A DNA stretch of 12,546 nucleotides from SZUA-451 sp034721895 (GTDB taxonomy: Bacteria; Campylobacterota; Campylobacteria; Campylobacterales; Sulfurovaceae). The notes below the pieces were generated by a model. It saw only the letters and a list, made by a program, of their open reading frames with translations, had not been told where the DNA came from and did not search any database. Shown in pieces: positions 12,537-12,546 of this stretch; position 1 is the stretch's first letter, and each line of letters begins with the position of its first letter. The stretch is from positions 1-12,546 of the forward strand of contig JAYEND010000117.1 in NCBI GenBank assembly GCA_034721895.1. Direction: 5' to 3'. The position numbers were made by a program, and so were the translations under genes.

Positions 12537-12546
12537 GTCACATGAC

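Noticed and set aside
12486..12546. Possible tRNA 3' half (CTCTTAA as a Lys anticodon loop, GGATTTAAATCC as a T-arm)
   Set aside because: The 5' side of the anticodon stem is absent, the putative T-loop lacks the TTC motif, and the bases pair better as a 13-bp hairpin and a separate palindrome.

Overview
The window looks like a chromosomal segment of a Campylobacterota (epsilonproteobacterial) genome, most like the marine sulfur-oxidising Sulfurovum/Sulfurimonas type. This rests on the waaC-htrB(lpxL) pair, the prmA-ftsH-pssA block, a PolB-like DEDDy exonuclease, moderate GC and T-rich TATAAT promoters without clear -35 boxes. It is inferred from protein character and gene order, not from a database search.

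Layout. Bases 1-60 may hold the last codons of a rightward gene. Bases 65-3160 are a leftward lipopolysaccharide operon: waaC (heptosyltransferase I), then lpxL/htrB (lipid A late acyltransferase), then an O-antigen-ligase-like membrane protein. Each gene overlaps the next by 4-8 bases. Overlapping divergent promoters at about 3183-3192 separate this operon from a rightward PolB-like 3'-5' exonuclease gene (3228-4013). That gene ends in a terminator whose U-tract abuts the next promoter. A tight rightward operon follows (4129-9066): hisH, hisA (histidine synthesis), prmA (L11 methyltransferase), ftsH (membrane protease) and pssA (phosphatidylserine synthase). From hisA on, the junctions are a 1-base overlap, an 8-base overlap and a 1-base gap. 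Tandem 7-base repeats lie before hisH, inside hisH in frame, and before hisA.

The 464-base gap between pssA and leuA is the most interesting part. It has a strong promoter, a good ribosome binding site and a 25-codon leader ORF with six Leu codons in its last seven, which is the signature of a leucine attenuation leader (leuL). The leader's Shine-Dalgarno region is perfectly complementary over 10 bases to its own Leu-codon run. Between leader and leuA sits a 159-bp, almost fully palindromic, MITE-like element with 22-bp perfect terminal inverted repeats and flanking TTTAA direct repeats. In its inner stem all seven transition-type mismatches are G-U pairs on the leuA-sense strand. A second promoter candidate and a 9-bp hairpin lie just before leuA.

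leuA (9531-11090) and serS (leftward, 11184-12428) converge on a REP-like doublet (GTAG plus hairpin, and its inverted copy). The GTAG of the second copy supplies the serS stop codon. The right edge (12486-12536) carries a 13-bp-stem hairpin and an 18-bp perfect palindrome of unknown nature.

The genes themselves are ordinary housekeeping genes. The unusual content is in the small repeats and RNA structures between and within them. No CRISPR array, rRNA, tRNA, transposase or defence gene was seen.
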